From: Hymenoscyphus infarciens
Lineage: Eukaryota; Ascomycota; Leotiomycetes; Helotiales; Helotiaceae
Assembly: GCA_001414345.1 (NCBI GenBank)
Contig: LLCB01000256.1
Location: 1 to 64,000, forward strand
DNA: 64,000 nt
Direction of reading: 5' to 3'
The notes below the pieces were generated by a model. That model made no database searches. It was not told the origin of the DNA and saw only the letters and a program-made list of their open reading frames with translations. Within the stretch, counting starts at the first letter, position 1, and the number at the start of each line of letters is the position of its first letter. The position numbers and the translations under genes were made by a program. Shown here one piece after another: positions 36,501 to 47,893 of the stretch.

Positions 36501-37321
36501 TTTATAAAAGTTAAGAATATTTCTACGTCTTTATATAGTAAACCGTAGAATAGTAGAATTAATACTATAGACGATATATTTAACTTAGTAGCGATTTTCC
36601 TCTAAAATAGTAAGAGAGTATTTCTAACTATAGCTAAGTTTCCTTTCTCTACTAGTAACAAGTCTAACGTAATAGATATTTCTATTAAGAATTCTTAGAT
36701 AGCTTATTCTAAGAGTATTAGCTATACTTTTATACTCTACTTAGGTACTAGTAAACTCTTACTTCTAAAATATATATTAGCTATTAGTCTCTTATCTTTA
36801 GAATCGAATTATAGTAGTATAAGAGATTCTAAGTTAGACTTTATAGAGTATAAGCTATTATAAGAAGGTTCTTTAAATTTATTAAAAGGAGTTTCTTTAA
36901 ATAGTAATCTATCTTTAGTTAATATAAATAAAGTTAAGAGACTATTTATTAAAAGAGAAGATAGCTTTTTAAGAGTATAGTAGTAGATTATTTTCTTCTT
37001 TCTACTTTATATAGAAGTCGCGTCTATATATAGTTCTAAGAGCTAAAGTAATTACCTTTAATAATACTTATAGATTTTAAATATCTTTGTTATTTATAGT
37101 ATTATAAATATATACTATTCTATTAGTTTTAATATTCTAATATACCTTATATATACTTTTTCTATAATAATAGATATCTAATATTATAAGTAGATTTAAG
37201 GGTTTCTAGTACTAATGTCTAATTCCTTAATTTAGAGGATAAAATTTCGATTTTAGAGTTAATAGACTAATATGTTTATTAGATAATTTAGAGATTTATT
37301 ACCTTACTAAGGATACTATTT

Positions 37322-37479
37322 ATATAGTAGTAGCTTAGTATCTAGAGATAGGGGTTAAAGTATTATATTATATAGTAATAATAAAAGAGGAGACTAGCTA
37401 TAAGAGGCCTTGAACATCTAAGTATAGGCAAAGTGAATTGTTAGGCTAGATAAGCGCTAAAGCGATTATCGCCCTAACA
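37322..37479 (-). repeat. 5' LTR of the gypsy element
   Basis: Partner of 20498-20655. Read on the minus strand it starts TGTTAGGGCGATAATCGC, with the canonical TG terminus preserved here but RIP-altered in the other copy. Confidence 0.85.
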
Positions 37480-37484
37480 CCCTT

Positions 37485-39126
37485 AATACCGTAGACGCAA
37501 AAGGGTATTTGAATGCACTGGGACGCTAAACTATATAAATGATCGTTACATTACACCGAACGCTCCCGTAATATTGTCAACTTTGGTATATGTTTGTGTC
37601 TCTGCAAGCTTGAGCTGTGCTTCTGTAAATTGTACAAGTGCGAGCCACACTTATGACGTGGAAACGACGTGCTTGTAGCTACATGGAAGCAAAAATCATA
37701 ATATAGAGTGAAGACAATGAGAGAGGTTTTTGGTACTCTTCGGCCACTATGCCAAGAAGAGAGACCTGTACAACATTTCGTGCTCGTATGTGGAGTACAG
37801 AGCCACACCAGCTCGTATTGTTTTTTAAATTGGGATCTCCAATTTTTCAAGCTGTGCGCCCTGGAGCCCCAGAAGCCAGTGTAGCTCTCTCCCAGCACCG
37901 AATGGAGCTTGAGAGCGACCGAGGTAGCTGAGGTCACCTTCCCCGGTCCTACTATTCGGGGCCGCATTTCAAAGGCATACAAATGGAATCGCTTTTGAGG
38001 GTAAGAAAATCAAAGGATTGCAGAAAGAGCAAGGTGTTGGGCACAACATAGAGGATAACGCAAATCCACGAGTAACACTGGTTTTCTGGATTGGAATGGC
38101 CAAGCGTTCGAATCGCGCGATTTCAGTCCTCGTTATATGTCGAGCCAAACACCCGACTTCTGCCAAAGCCTTCCCGACGCGGATTAGGGGTTTCAACTTG
38201 ATTCCCACCTCCCCCAGTATTTGTATGCTATGCCAGAGTAGGTCTGCAATTTGCCGATAGTTATTTCGATTTGATGACCGGCTTTCTCGGCCGGAATTGT
38301 TTGATGCATTCGACTCGATTCGAGTTGGGTTTTCCGACCGCCGAATTGAAGCGGAAAGGAAAGTTGGTTTGTGGCTGGAACTCGGGAGTTGCTGCATGAA
38401 TAGACTCACTGACAATAGGCAGAATTAGCGAGAAGTGTTTTGGAATTGAATTACCTTGCTCTCTTGTTTTGAGCTCTGATTTGGGTGTTCATGTCGCTGT
38501 GATGAAAGGTTGTAGCTCAAGTTGAGGATGAGAGGAACCAGACCAGAGCCTGAAGATGCCTGAGCGGCAGAAGCTCGGGGAATCAAACAGACCATCAAAA
38601 AGGGGGGTTGGGAACACACCTAACATAACCAACATAACCCATCTCTTATATATAAACTTTTGCTGGAGGTTTATCAAAACGGTTTGCATTCTGTGCTATG
38701 TCTACGACCTCATTTGAGTGCTTGGTCTTTTTACCGGGTGGCATATTAGCCCCCGATTTCACCCCCACCAGTGCCCCTGTTGCCCCTGTTGCCCCTATGT
38801 TTTTTGAAATTGACGAAATTGGGGTGGGACTGAGAAGAAGCTTTCATCGACCTTCTACACGTAGGCTGACAGTAAACAGCCTAAATTTTAGAAGTCATGC
38901 TTAGTACGAAGATCGAAGAAGCGCCTCCTTCCCCACCTGTCAAGTACAATACGAGGCTCGGCTGCGGAGATTGTTCAATTCTGGAAGGTGTGAACTTTCA
39001 AGCCCTGTAGGGATCCCCCAGAACCCGTATTTTCTCCATTTAAGAAGTGTATATCACGATCGTTTTTCCACTCCATTTCTGTCCTTCCTCTTTATTGCAT
39101 TCTTTTCGCGATCCGGTGTTCGTACC
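37485..39126. other. Gene-island margin and upstream region of the aspartic protease
   Basis: Balanced composition. Apart from the doubtful frame at 37969-38397, no gene is supported. Three tandem copies of a tgcccctgt-type 9-mer occur at about 38770-38798. The last few hundred bases carry the protease promoter. Confidence 0.4.
37969..38397 (-). CDS. Hypothetical protein, doubtful
   Basis: An open frame of 142 aa from the Met at 38397. The middle part (about residues 47-80, RQIADLLWHSIQILGEVGIKLKPL...) is amphipathic and looks more protein-like than random sequence. The N-terminal part is Ser/Asn/Arg-rich and the C-terminus Cys/Pro-rich. I recognise no family. The plus-strand frame overlapping it (38018-38260) is a likely shadow. 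A donor-like gtaattc at about 38450 and an acceptor at about 38412 are present upstream, but joining them creates a stop, so no longer model could be built. Confidence 0.25.
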   Translation of the reverse strand: MQQLPSSSHKPTFLSASIRRSENPTRIESNASNNSGRESRSSNRNNYRQIADLLWHSIQILGEVGIKLKPLIRVGKALAEVGCLARHITRTEIARFERLAIPIQKTSVTRGFALSSMLCPTPCSFCNPLIFLPSKAIPFVCL

Positions 39127-40444
39127 ATGATGTTTTTCGCAATCTCAGCAGCTGCTTTGTTCTCTTTGGCAAATGGCCATGTTCTCCCTCGACAAACTGC
39201 TGCGTACCATTATATGCCAGTTGATTTTGACTATGGGAGCGATTCTAGAGTAACTACCAACATCACGTTTGGTACTTCTCCTGACGCAAAGCCTTTCAAA
39301 GTCGTGATGGATACGGGAAGCGCGAACTTCTGGGTAAGCTTGGCATAAACTTTCCTACCACATATCGCTGACAATATAACAGATTTGGGAACCAGAAGCA
39401 GTCGTTCATTGGGGATCGCCGTATCTTGGTGATATTGGGCCTTGTAATCAGACAGTCCCAACCAGATATAATCCCGGCAACTCGTCAACAGCTGTCATTA
39501 CGCAGGAAGCATCTAGCTACGCCTATGCTGGCAATGCAAAGATTGTATCCGGTTCCCATTACTCAAATGACACCATCACGGTTCCGGGAGGAAATGGGCC
39601 AATTTCAAATGTCCAATTTGCATTAGAAAACAACTGCCTTATACGTCAGCGCGATGATGGCAGTTGCTCATCAATCACCTACGACCTGGGTATACTAGGG
39701 CTTTCTCCCAATACCCCAAACACCGCCGGCCCATCCTTCCGCCAAAATCTCCTCGATGCTGGCCAAATTGGATCAAAGACCATGGTCATGTGGTTCAACA
39801 AGCATCTTGGAGCCCTCGGAAGACTCACGGGAGGAACCCTCTTCGGCGCAATCGACAAATCAAAATACACAGGACCACTGGTTCGAGTACCCAATGCAAT
39901 CGATCCTACATCTCAAGTTGGTTACTACGTTTCGAAGCCTCTAATCACCTTCAACGGCAAAACTTTCAATGGAACCGAGGACACGAACTGTCTTGTTGAC
40001 TCGGGCTCTCATGCAGATTATCTTCCAATTTCATCTGGGACCGAGGAAACCAGTTTCTTTTCAGAGACTGGATTAGTGGACTATAATGGTATTGTTGCAT
40101 ACAATGGAACATGCGACTCGATTCCACAGGACCTCTCGATCGCGTATACTTTCGCTGGTGTTGACAAGAACCAAAACGTTACCATTGATGTTCCACTTCG
40201 AAACTATGCGAGAGGGGCAGTTGTACTTGATCCTGGATGGCAAGGAGGTGATGTTTGTGTTCTCAATTTGGAAGTGGGTGGGTGTATGTTTGGAGCTCCA
40301 TTCTCTTCTGCGGCTTTTATTGCGGTTGACGATAGCGACAACTCGATCGCATTTGCGCAGGGAGGTATTTCAGCAGAAGGGTCGGCTATTGACAGCGATC
40401 AGTTGGTCGTGATTGGACCTGGAGAGAGCTACGACACTAGATGA
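39127..40444 (+). CDS. Secreted pepsin-type aspartic protease (peptidase family A1)
   Basis: Two exons, 39127-39333 and 39383-40444, with a 49 bp intron (gtaagc...acag, branch-like gctgac) give 422 aa. The N-terminus MMFFAISAAALFSLANG is a signal peptide, so the enzyme is probably secreted or vacuolar. Catalytic Asp residues lie in VVMDTGSANFW (Asp62) and LVDSGSHADYLP (Asp275), the two half-sites of the bilobal pepsin fold. The intron falls directly after the first active-site motif. Two Mets are adjacent; the second (39130) would work equally well. Several N-x-S/T sequons (for example NITFG) suggest glycosylation. No clear GPI-anchor tail is visible; the protein ends GESYDTR. The gene sits alone between two transposon blocks. 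Confidence 0.93.
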
Positions 40445-41635
40445 AAGTATTATAGTATTAATAAAATTTAGTTTGCGATGTCTAGCCTTAGTAGTCCTAG
40501 GTGTCCATTGAGTTCTTTCTTCTGATTAGGGTGTGTGTACAAGAGAACTTAGCAATCGTTTACTCTATTAATTGATATTGGATCGTTTTGCGGCTCTTTT
40601 GTAGTCCTTTTCCACATCCCCCTCTTTTACGAAGAAGTTTAACGAAAGTTGGGAGAATATAAGATCATATTTAAATTCTATAGAGAGCTGAAATATACGT
40701 ATGTGGTTCTCATTTCTAAGGAAACTTATCAAGAGATAGCTATATGATAAATTCGCAGTGGGTGTCTAGTCACTGTATTTACTAGGCGAGAATAGAGGTC
40801 AAAAGGGAAACACTATCTTACTTGTTTGTGTCTTCAAAAGAGAAATAGAAGTAACACAAAAAACAAAACTATAATCGCTGTCGCAATACAGGTCTGTGTC
40901 TTCAATGATCTCGGATCTTCAGTTTCGTTAGCCCCTCTCCGGGAAACTTACTCGGAGGGGCAAAAAGTAAGTTCTCGCGTACCAGTGAAAGGTTTTGCCT
41001 GACCCGACTTTACCTTGAAGCCAAAGAAATGCGGTTTGCCCTAGATGCTGGTTACGATATTTTTCACCGGATGTACCTCACTCCCCCACTTGACTTTCAT
41101 GTCGGTCCCTTCCTGCCGAACAATCAGTCCGTGTCGGCTTGAGTTACTCAAAGTAACTCCTGAGTAACTCAAAGCTGAGTAGAGTAGAGTAACGGGTCCT
41201 TACTCTAATCTACTCTACTCGTTTATTGCGCTGCCGGACACTAACTTCCCGGTAGCGAGAGACTGACCCCTTTTTGAGTTCAATTAACATCAAACATGGA
41301 GATATTGAGACGTATATATGTTCGATACTTAGCAATGTTTCAAGCAGCTCCCTCTGTTTGCGACTGCCGTAAACAAACTGCTCTATAATCTTTTTCTTCC
41401 GACCGGTCAAGCAAATTTCTCTTTCAGACAAGCAATTTTTCTCACAGGCGCAGTAAGCTCATCCTGAAGGCAACACATTGTAATTTTCGTTGCTTGGAGC
41501 GATCTCTCCTTTTTATTAAGTTCCAAAGAGCCAAATATTATCAAGAGAAAACCTAGACGCTTCGGCTAGAACGGCGAGGTCTTTGGTTTTATTCAACACC
41601 TGCTCGTTACCCTCCAATTCCCCTTTAAAAATATG
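40445..41635. other. Intergenic region downstream of the protease
   Basis: Balanced composition up to about 41600, with no supportable gene. A short inverted repeat gcccctc...gaggggc lies at about 40930-40961, and a longer one at 41141-41220 is listed separately. Confidence 0.4.
41141..41220. repeat. Cluster of inverted and direct repeats based on gagtaactc / gagtagag
   Basis: Gagttactc, gtaactc and gagtaactc alternate at 41141-41170. Then gagtagagtagagtaa (41177-41192) faces an imperfect complement, ttactct (41200-41206) plus ctactctactc (41210-41220). A stem of 15-18 bp with a short loop is possible. The function is unknown. Confidence 0.7.
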
Positions 41636-43855
41636 CTGATAATATAAGATAATAACTACTGAAACCTTATATATAGAAGGTACTCCTAGCTATCTAGGAT
41701 AATAGTATACTATTATATCTCTCTCTCTTAAAAAAGACTCGTCCTAAGTCTTCTCTCTCTTATTATTTAGAGTTAAATCGGGATACTATAGTATTATTGT
41801 CGTATTTATTGATTTTATTATAAATAAAAAGGTAGATTAGTTAGTACTAAATCGTATTTGTTAATACTTATAAAGAGACTTCGTTTCTAATCCTTTAATA
41901 TTAAAAGTAAGCATTTACGTTCGCTAAAAGAGTATAGTCTAATCTAACTAGTAGGTTAGAAAAAGTTCAAAGTTTAAAGTTTAAAAAGTTCAAAAAGTTT
42001 AAAACAGAGTTAGAGGCGAAATTAGAGTAGAGTTAGAAGTCGTTTAGTTAAGAGCTAGTAATAACTTAGTTAAGAGCTTACTTTAAGAGCGTACTAATTC
42101 GTATCTGATTCGAATTCGAAGGAAACTTCTAGGTCTAGCTAGAAGTTAAAGAAAGTAAGAAAGTAAAGAATATAAGACTCTATACTAGAGTCGGTGAGGT
42201 TTCGGGTAGTCAAAGGCGAAGTTGTTTCTAATTATTAAGTTTTCGCTATCCGAATTTCAAGACGACAAAAAGAGTAGTTTCAGCTAGTTAAAAGAGTTTA
42301 TTATTAAATATTGAAAACGCTATCCGAAGTTTAGAATAACAAAAGGAGCAGTTCTAGCTAGTTAAATAAAGTTAATACCGAAGTTGTCGTATTACCTTAT
42401 TCCCTTTACGAGTACTTAAGAACTTAATCGTTATCTTCCGATTTTAAAGAAGAGTCGCTGTTAGATCGTAAGTAGTTTAGACAAGCTAAGGTATATCCTA
42501 TATATAGAAGAACCGTTCTAACTTAGTATCTTTCCAAGTATAGCTGTACTTAAAAAGCAAACGTTTCTTTAGTATATTCTTCTTCTAATTCCACTTCTAT
42601 CTCTTTTAACTTTTACACTAGCGGAGACTTAGTTTATAACCGTAGTTATTTTAAATGTTCGCTAGTAGAGGTTTAAAGGAAGTTTAGAGTAGAGTTAGAT
42701 AATATTCAGTTAGTATTATTAAAGATAGTAATAACTTAGCTAAGAGCTCGCTTCTATGTTTTATTCTAATAGAAAGCGTATTTTAACTAATTTATATCCG
42801 ATTTAAGAGAAGTAGTAGGAAGGCATTAGAGATAATAGTATCTCTTAAGCAAAAGAGGTCTAAATTCAGGCTTTGAAAGTAAAGAAGAGTCGGATTAGAG
42901 AGAGTTTAGAAGCAGAGTGTTTTTTAAGTTATTAACTTTAGAGTTTACTTATAATTTTATTCTTTATCTCTCGGCTAACTAATCGTTTTATCCTTTATAT
43001 ACTACTATCTCGTCTATATATTATCCGTATTTAAAAAGTCTCTTTAAGACCTTTTATATTTACTATATAGTTTCGGTTTAGAGAGGGTTTAGAGAGTCTT
43101 TTAAAAAAGAGAGTAGTAGTAGCCCTAGAAAGGCGTTTAACGCGTTATAGCGGAACTAGGTTCAATATTTCAAAGATATCGAAAAGAGAGAGAGAGAGTA
43201 AGATCAGATTCAAAAGCCTTCGTAATAACTATAGTATATCGACTTATTCACCGAATCTATATATAGTAGTCCCTATACTTAGAGAGTTATTAGAAGCCTC
43301 TAAAACACTTAGCGTATTCCTACTTTCTTAATATATAAAACACGATTTTTACTAGCTATCTAAAACGGATACTAAACCCTAATATTACTAGCTGTCTAAG
43401 TAGTTTCCGATTACCTAGCTATTTAAGAACATCGTTATTCGAGTCCGATTCTAGTCTAAAAAAGAAATAAAAGCGATAATAAGCTTAAAAGAGATATTAT
43501 AAATGCTATTACTAGCAAAGAAGAGTTTTTCCTTTTTATATAATAGTACGAAATATATACTACTATAAAAGAGGTATATAGAAGTACGTTCGACAGAATA
43601 ACATACGTAGATACTAGGCTCTAATATAGAAGAAAAGGAAAAACTATCTCTCTCTAACTCTAAGAGTAGGCTACTATATATAAGAAGTTCAGACTATATA
43701 AAAAGGGTCTAAAACTAACTAACGTTATACGTCGGCTAATACAAAAGCCTAAACCTACGTAACTTTTCTAAAATAGATAATATAAGATAATAACTACTAA
43801 AACCTTATATATAGTAGGTACTCCTAGCTATCTAGAATAACGGTATACTATTACA
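41636..43855 (-). mobile_element. Gag-only LTR retroelement, minus-strand copy with truncated 3' LTR
   Basis: The 5' LTR occupies 43855-43539. Read on the minus strand it begins TGTAATAGTATACCG and ends in CGTACTATTATA, and it aligns with the LTRs of the element at 48460-52259. The internal part, 43538-41718, is the reverse complement of segments of that element, including its 'cagctggtc/caaaggcgaagttgtt' repeats (about 42190-42370) and its polypurine end (about 41718-41800). Only the first roughly 80 bp of the 3' LTR remain (41636-41717), after which non-repeat sequence starts. At about 1.8 kb the internal part is shorter than the 3.1 kb of the other copy. It has no reverse transcriptase or integrase motifs. 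Confidence 0.75.
43539..43855 (-). repeat. 5' LTR of the minus-strand gag-only element
   Basis: Shares with the 351 bp LTRs the blocks 'cttatatatagtagcctact' and 'ctcttagagttagaaaagg' -like text on the minus strand, and the same 10 bp inverted termini (TGTAA.../...TTATA). It is about 317 bp, with small internal differences. Confidence 0.75.
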
Positions 43856-43869
43856 CTTATTAATATTAT

Positions 43870-44400
43870 ATTATTCTACTAGCTCTCTACTAGTAGAGCT
43901 AGACTTATTATACTAGTTATACTAGAACTAGAGAGAGTAATATAATAGATTATAAGCTTAGGTTTATCTAGAGTTAATATAGTAGTTATAATAAACTTAG
44001 AGTTATATTAAAGACTTCTATAGACGCTATAAAAGAGTATTTATAATACTAATAAAGCTAATCATAGGTTATTATTATTCTATATTTATAGAAAAGGTAA
44101 AAAGCCTTAATACTAGTATTATATACTTAAGTTAAAAGCTATATATTAGCTTATATAATTAGGATTAGATATAGTCTTAATTTCTATAATAAGTAGTAAT
44201 TATAAGAGAGTATTCTCTTAAGCTAAACTACTTATTATAGAGTAAAGGAATCGCTTTTAACCTAATATAATAGAGGTAACTTAGGATCTCTAAGTATAGA
44301 TTATTATAGACTGAAAGTTATAAGAGAAGTAGAGAGAAAAGAACTTAGAAGATAAGTAGTAGAATAAAGAGAATTAGGTTATTACTAATCTACTAGAATA
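43870..44400 (+). pseudogene. hAT transposase C-terminal relic (hATC dimerisation domain)
   Basis: Plus-strand translation around 44160-44340, ignoring stops, reads LGLDIVLISII, then RVFSQAKLLI, then RNRFQPNIIEVTQDL. This matches the order and spacing of the hAT family C-terminal dimerisation domain (small-residue helix, xRVFSxAK, RxRLxPxxIE). Upstream sequence is cut at about 43856 by the gag-only LTR element, so only the 3' part of the transposon remains. All frames are broken. Confidence 0.7.
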
Positions 44401-45124
44401 ATATGTAATTTAGGTATAATATCTCGTCTTTTAGTAGCTTTAATAATATTATTATTTTTAATACTTCTTAAATTAGTCTATAATATTAGTACTTTTTATT
44501 ACTTTTTACTTATTTTAATACTTTTTACTTATATACTTCCTAGCTTATTCTATTCTCTCTAATACCTCTTCTTACCTAGCTCTCTCTTTTAGTCTTCTTT
44601 GCCTCTTCTATTCTAATTTAGTATCTCTTCTATCTAATTTAGCCTAGCTTATAAGTAAAATTAGCTTATTCTCTTCTTTTCTAATAGAGAGAGATAGCCT
44701 ATTCTCTCTAAAGCACTAGGCTAACTAAGACGAGTAAAGCTAAAACACTATTCTTACTCTTATCTTTATATAACTAAAAAAGTAGTAAAGTCTCTCTAAT
44801 ATTAAAGTTAAATATTCTAGCTTTTATCTAAGCTTTAATAGAAATGTTATTATTATAATTAAGAAGAGTTATATTAGAATTAAAATTAAAAATATCTAGT
44901 ATATAAGCTCTTTTAGTACTAGTATTATTATCTTCTAGATAAGATATACTTAAGTATTCCGCTTATAATTAATCTATATATATATAAGCCTAGTCTACTT
45001 ATAAATTAGAATAGTTTATATTCTTCTATAATCTATAAATAACTCTCTTACTATATATACTTAAAGTATTCAAAATTATCTTTTAGATTAGATATAAAGA
45101 AGTAGAATATATAGATATTTAATT
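44401..45124. repeat. AT-rich RIP-mutated DNA downstream of the hAT relic
   Basis: No readable frame. Repeated 'ttattctctct' and 'ctaggcta' phrases at about 44535-44720. Probably the 3' part of the hAT element. Confidence 0.4.
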
Positions 45125-45250
45125 ATTACGTATTTTTTAAGTTAAAAACACTCTAAGAAGTTATATATTCAGAGGTGAAAACTCTATTATATATAGAGAA
45201 ATCGAGAAGATATCTATTTTTCTATAATATACTTCTTAGATCTAAGAAAT
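45125..45250 (+). repeat. Terminal-repeat-like unit 1 (family 'ttaaaaacgctctaagaag')
   Basis: The unit reads ttaaaaacactctaagaag, then gaaaactctattatatata, then a degenerate 'gatatc...tttctataata' segment. Similar units occur at 45893-46020 and 47240-47375 (same orientation) and at 55490-55625 (inverted). Confidence 0.7.
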
Positions 45251-45892
45251 CAGTAGCTTTATAAGCTATTAAATAGAAGCTCTTCAACTAATAGCTTTCT
45301 AATTCCTACGCTTTAGTATAATACTTAGACTAGGTACTTCTCTTTAAAGTTATTCTACTAGCGGTTCTAGTAAGTAGATTCCTACTTTCTACTCTTATCT
45401 AACTTCTATATTTTATACTCTAGCGTCTAGTAGTTATAGCTCTAGCTCTAGCGTAATAGTGAAATAGATAGCGTTTATAGAAATAGTAGCTATTAGCTAG
45501 CGTTATATATATATCTACTAGCTTCGTAGAGTACTAGGCTTCTAAAACAAATAAGATATAGTTTAGTTATAAAATATCTCTCAGAGTAGCTAGCTAATAC
45601 TAGGCTTTAAATTATATTTACTATATTTAATAAATAGCTAGGCTACTAGGCTTTTACTAGCTCGTTACTAGATTTTTTTTAGCTCGCTACTAGGCTTTTA
45701 TACTTAATTCAATCTTTTAAAGAACTTAGACAAGCTTATATCTTATTTATTTATTTATTTAAAGCTCGGCGACGTTATATATTAATATACTAGCTTACTA
45801 CTAGCGGAGAAGCGTAGTCTAAATATATAGTAATATATTAAATACGTAAGTAGAAGATAATTATTATTATAGAGTATACTTTAAGTATAAAC
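45251..45892. repeat. Body of the inverted-repeat unit family, copy 1
   Basis: Aligns with 47376-47491 plus 55064-55490, the same unit interrupted by the copia element. Shared landmarks are gatagcgtttatag, 'cgtagagtactaggcttcta' (about 45524-45543 and 55178-55197), and 'tagtaatatattaaa' (about 45826 and 55402). No coding frame. Confidence 0.65.
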
Positions 45893-46020
45893 TAAGCTTA
45901 TAGCTATTACTTATTTTTTAGATTAAAAACGCTCTAAGAAGTCTTATATTTAGAGAGGAAAACTCTATTATATATATAAGAAAATCGAGTTATAAGATAT
46001 CTCTTTTTCTATAATAATTA
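45893..46020 (+). repeat. Terminal-repeat-like unit 2
   Basis: Starts ttagattaaaaacgctctaa and continues with gaggaaaactctattatata. Same orientation as units 1 and 3. Confidence 0.7.
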
Positions 46021-46029
46021 CTTTAAAGA

Positions 46030-47235
46030 AAATACCTATTAATCTTAGTCTAGTCGTTAATAGTATACTAATAAAAGAATTAAACTTAAGATATTAATAA
46101 ATTACTATTTATATAAATATTAAAGTTGTCTTATATTATATATATATATTAAATAAGTATATTTAAAGTAATTATATAATCTATAACTATACTATAATTA
46201 GATTTAGCTTTAATAGCCTTAGCTTACTTTATATACTTAATAAAGGATTAAAGAATTAATTCTATCTTTTTAAGAATATTCTAATTCTCTATAATAAAGA
46301 TATTAAAAGAAAGCTTAATATAGTCCTTCTAAGTAGTATTTACTTTATAAGTACTCTTATAGATAGTATTCTTATTATTAAAGTAAAAGTAGTTAATACG
46401 CTTCTTAATTTTAATAATATAATTAATTATTAAATAAAAAGAGTTCTTTTTAATAGTATTATCTTCGACTATTATAAATAATTAAAATACTCTCTAAAAC
46501 AGTTATTATTATCTAAATAAATACTCTTAAATTACTAGTGCTTTTAAAGTAATCTTATAATTTATCTAACTATATTATAGAGTCTCTTAATAGAACTATG
46601 CTTCTGTAATATCTCTAGCTCTTTTTATAAATTAGAATTAGTAATAGATTTCACTTATCCTTTCTAGGCTTTAAAAGTATTAATATCTTTACTATAAAAG
46701 AAGGCTTTAATAATAAGATTAAGTATATAACTAAGATAGTATAGTTACTAACTTTTATATTACCTTATAGTAAGATAGAAGAAAAATTATTTAGTAATAA
46801 TAATATAGTATTTATTATTATTTAATATCTTATTATTAATAAAAAGGCTAACTTTATACTCTAAACTATATTCTTTAATAACTTATATAACTACTTCTAT
46901 CTAATTCTCTTCTATATAAAAACTTTAAAGTTATTATATTATAATAAGTATTTAAAAGTAGTAGTTATAATATATTAGTTTTAAATACTAAGAAGTCTAT
47001 AGAATATAAAAATCCTAACTAGACTATAATATTATTTTTCTTAATAAACTAATAATTATGTTTAAATGTTTTTATATTTCTAAAAAGCTCTAGTTTAATA
47101 GTTTTTAAAAATAGAAAAAGTAATTAGAGAAGTATAGTAGTTAGTAAAAAAAATAATATAGAAGTCTTAACTAGATTAAAATATCTACTAACTACTATAT
47201 TAATAATATAGACTTATTTAAAGCTTATATATACT
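46030..47235 (-). pseudogene. hAT transposase relic (central region)
   Basis: Minus-strand translation through TAA/TAG gives ordered hAT features: LSYILNLIIKAFF (the 'HxxNLxxKA' helix), KRLYNIVRQI, then VEDNTIKKNSFYLIINYIIKIKKR, which corresponds to the (D)xxTRWNSxYxMxxRAxxL motif of hAT transposases with RIP-type substitutions. It lies between terminal-repeat units 2 and 3, suggesting that those units belong to hAT transposons or their deletion derivatives. No intact frame remains. Confidence 0.7.
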
Positions 47236-47239
47236 ATAA

Positions 47240-47375
47240 CGTAATTTTAGGTTAAAAACGCTCTAAGAAGCCTTATATTTAGTAGTAAAAACTCTACTAT
47301 ATATATAGAGAGAAAATAAGATATTATATAACTCTATTTCTATATAATATATCTTTTAGATCTAGAAGAGATAAC
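47240..47375 (+). repeat. Terminal-repeat-like unit 3
   Basis: Reads aggttaaaaacgctctaaga and aaaaactctactatatatat. It is inverted relative to the unit at 55490-55625. With the copia insertion removed, the pair would bound an element of about 0.8 kb. Confidence 0.7.
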
Positions 47376-47491
47376 TTCTTAGACTTATAATAAAACTATA
47401 TTATAAAAGAATCTCTTAACTATATTACTTTCTATTTCGACTCTAGAAAGTTCTATTAATTCTTAAGAGTAAAGTCTTACTCTTAGATCTT

Positions 47492-47893
47492 TATAAGAGG
47501 TTATATACGTATAGAGTAGACTATAGAGTAGGCTATAGAGTAGGTTAGAAGTACGTAAGTCGAATCGGCATAGAGTAGGTTAGGTGATCGCTAGATTACG
47601 TTTCTAAGGAGTCGAAGTATAAGTATAAAAGACTTAGTGAATTTTTGACTTTTGACTTAATTTCTAACTAAAAGATAGAAGAGAGCTTTATATACTTTTA
47701 GAGTAAATACTAGAAGCTTCTATAGCTTATAAATTAAAGGGGTTACTAGAAGGTTCTAGGGATTACGTATTCGCTTAACTATAACCGAGAACGTAACTGA
47801 ACCTTCTAGATAATACTAGAAAGAACTAGTATAGACTAAGATTTAAACTTAAAGCCTATTAGTAAGTAAGGTAATTATTACCTAATACTAATA
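47492..47893 (-). repeat. 3' LTR of the copia element
   Basis: 402 bp, aligns end to end with 54662-55063 with mainly transition differences. The minus-strand termini are TATTAGTATTAG...CTTATA (TG/CA ends altered by RIP). Confidence 0.88.

Larger units (their letters stand above)
20498..37479 (-). mobile_element. Ty3/gypsy LTR retrotransposon, RIP-mutated, split by a LINE
   Basis: A pair of about 160 bp direct repeats bounds the block (20496-20655 and 37320-37479). Read on the minus strand, the LTR begins TGTTAGGGCG at the right copy. A polypurine tract (rc of 20656-20674) sits directly inside the left LTR, so the element runs right to left. Minus-strand translation of about 27500-26400 gives gypsy reverse transcriptase blocks through the scars: RIVYNYI, YMFLLDTSNRY, KTTFQTIL, KTKFIVIKLNYLGY, then LVLNKLAMIQDY. 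The 5' part of the element lies at 37319-33551 and the rest at 28345-20656, with the LINE between. Candidate target duplication is ccctt at 20493-20497 and 37480-37484. Most frames are closed by TAA/TAG, so the element is dead. Confidence 0.85.

Noticed and set aside
37551..37982. 143 aa minus-strand open frame
   Set aside because: No protein-like domain, Ser/His/Thr-rich mixture with no splice support, overlapped by another frame; treated as chance.
41210..41431. 73 aa minus-strand open frame
   Set aside because: Highly charged, begins within the inverted-repeat cluster, no similarity that I recognise.
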